Source: an uncultured Kouleothrix sp.
Lineage (GTDB): Bacteria; Chloroflexota; Chloroflexia; Chloroflexales; Roseiflexaceae
NCBI GenBank assembly: GCA_937858455.1
Contig: CALLYN010000240.1
Location: 1-6,845 of the forward strand
Length of the DNA stretch: 6,845 nt
Direction of reading: 5' to 3'
Shown: in pieces, positions 5,926 to 6,845 of the stretch
Layout: each line of letters opens with the position of its first letter
Numbering within the stretch: the stretch's first letter is position 1
The notes under the pieces: generated by a model
Told to the model about the DNA's origin: nothing
The model's input: only the letters and a program-made list of their open reading frames with translations
The model's database searches: none
Translations under genes and position numbers: made by a program

Positions 5926-6845
5926 GGCGCTGGTCAGCCTGGAGGAGCGGAAGGACCTCTCTCAGTTGCCGACGTTGTTTGCCGCGCGACCGGGCGATCC
6001 CAAGGAACTGGCGTATCTCGATGATGCGCTGTCGGCTTCGTTGGACCAGTTGATTGGAGCCGCGAGTCCGGATGCACGCCGGCTGCTGTGGATGGTCGCG
6101 GTGGCGAATGACCCCGTGCCGCTGGGGCTGCTCCGGGGCGTGTGGAGCGGCGAGAGCTTGGAGCAGGAACAGTTGCGGCAGATCAAGCGGATGATGGATA
6201 TACTGCCGCAACTTCCGGCGGACGTTCAGGCTGAGCTTCGGTCCCTGCCGGCGGAGATCCGTGCCAAGCTCGATGCGTTGTCGCCCGAACCGCCGGCACG
6301 GCCCGAGATGGAGCCTCACCTGTGGGAACTGGTTAGCGTTGGGTTGGCAACAGAGGAGCGGACCGGGCCGAGGGACGACAACCCGAACGTGACTTGCCAC
6401 GAACTGGTTCGGGAGCGGATTCGAGCTTGGATGGCGCACCAGGCGCAGGACCGGGGGGAGTGGACGGAGAAGGCCGTCCGGCTGGCCTACGCGGAGCGGT
6501 TGGCAGTTGCGTTCGAGTCGCTTCAGCACGAGAACATGACCACCGCTCTCGAGGCCGGCAGCCAGGCCATCGTCTATTGCGTGCAGGCCGAGGCTTGGGA
6601 CCGGTTGGACGGCTTTGCTGGCGCGGTGGTCACCGGCATCGGCGATCCGCGCCTGCTGGAGCGGCTGATCCCGCATCTGAGGACCGCCGCCGAGTCCGCC
6701 CCGGAGGGCAGGCCGCGCTGGAGTTGCCTGTGCTACCTCGCCGACGCGCTAGCGAGGGGCGGTCGCCCCGACGCGAGCCTTTCGTTCTACGAAGAGGCTG
6801 CTGCCCAGGCCCGCGCCGCCGCGCAGGCGGGAGAAGACGGCTCGC
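5870..6845 (+). pseudogene. Fragment of a STAND/TPR-type protein, 5' truncated and cut by right edge
   Basis: The frame is open to the right edge (325 codons from ATG 5870, plus one base). Residues 1-190 look like the part after the nucleotide-binding core of a STAND ATPase. There is a helical region with DARRLLWMVAVANDPVPLG (68-86), a linker rich in Leu-Pro (110-145), and a winged-helix-like end with VTCHELVRERIRAW (174-187). From about 200 on the sequence is helical and TPR-like (ADALARGGRPDASLSFYEEA, 291-310). No Walker A or Walker B motif is present, so the NTP-binding domain is missing upstream, where kinase sequence lies instead. ATG 5870 has no good Shine-Dalgarno and falls at the junction, so it is probably not a genuine start. 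Such proteins are often large and carry CHAT, TIR or other effectors; none is visible here. It is marked as a pseudogene because of the missing N-terminus, but an assembly join would also explain it. Confidence 0.6.

Noticed and set aside
5921..6676. 251-codon minus-strand frame opposite the STAND-like fragment
   Set aside because: The product is low-complexity-like and without motifs, whereas the plus strand shows recognisable STAND/TPR sequence.
1..6845. CRISPR arrays, tRNA, rRNA or insertion-sequence ends
   Set aside because: No regularly spaced repeats, tRNA-like cloverleaf, rRNA sequence, transposase motifs or terminal inverted repeats with target duplications were seen.

Overview
The window is GC-rich bacterial DNA holding parts of four protein genes and one unusual non-coding stretch. 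The gene style (a soluble multi-GAF/PAS sensor kinase, an RNase Z-like metallo-hydrolase, and a STAND/TPR-type protein with very high GC) resembles filamentous Chloroflexota (Chloroflexia). That placement is an inference from protein style; no rRNA or other phylogenetic marker is complete here.

Layout, left to right. (1) Positions 1-1417, minus strand: the N-terminal 472 codons of MutS, cut by the left edge before its ATPase domain. (2) Positions 1418-2058: a 641-base divergent intergenic region. It holds a strong mutS promoter on the minus strand, an 18-bp near-perfect palindrome, an extended -10 promoter pointing right, and about 460 bases rich in nested inverted repeats with no convincing ORF. 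It ends in a GC-only hairpin just before a strong Shine-Dalgarno. (3) Positions 2059-2976, plus strand: a complete 305-residue MBL-fold hydrolase with RNase Z-like motifs. (4) Positions 3017 to about 5920, minus strand: a sensor histidine kinase (partial GAF, three GAFs, PAS, HisKA, HATPase_c) convergent with the hydrolase and 40 bases from it. Its 5' end is missing. (5) About position 5870 to the right edge, plus strand: an internal piece of a STAND-type protein passing into TPR-like helices, lacking its nucleotide-binding N-terminus and cut by the right edge.

The kinase and the STAND-like gene meet head to head, and both lack their N-terminal parts at the same point (about 5870-5920). Arginine codon choice switches from CGC-dominated to CGG-dominated there. 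This is either a genuine rearrangement or insertion, or a chimeric assembly join.

The genes do not form a clear pathway. MutS acts in mismatch repair, the hydrolase is of unknown substrate, and the kinase is a cytosolic-looking signal sensor with no partner response regulator in view. The most promising undescribed signal is the structured leader between the divergent promoters and the hydrolase gene.
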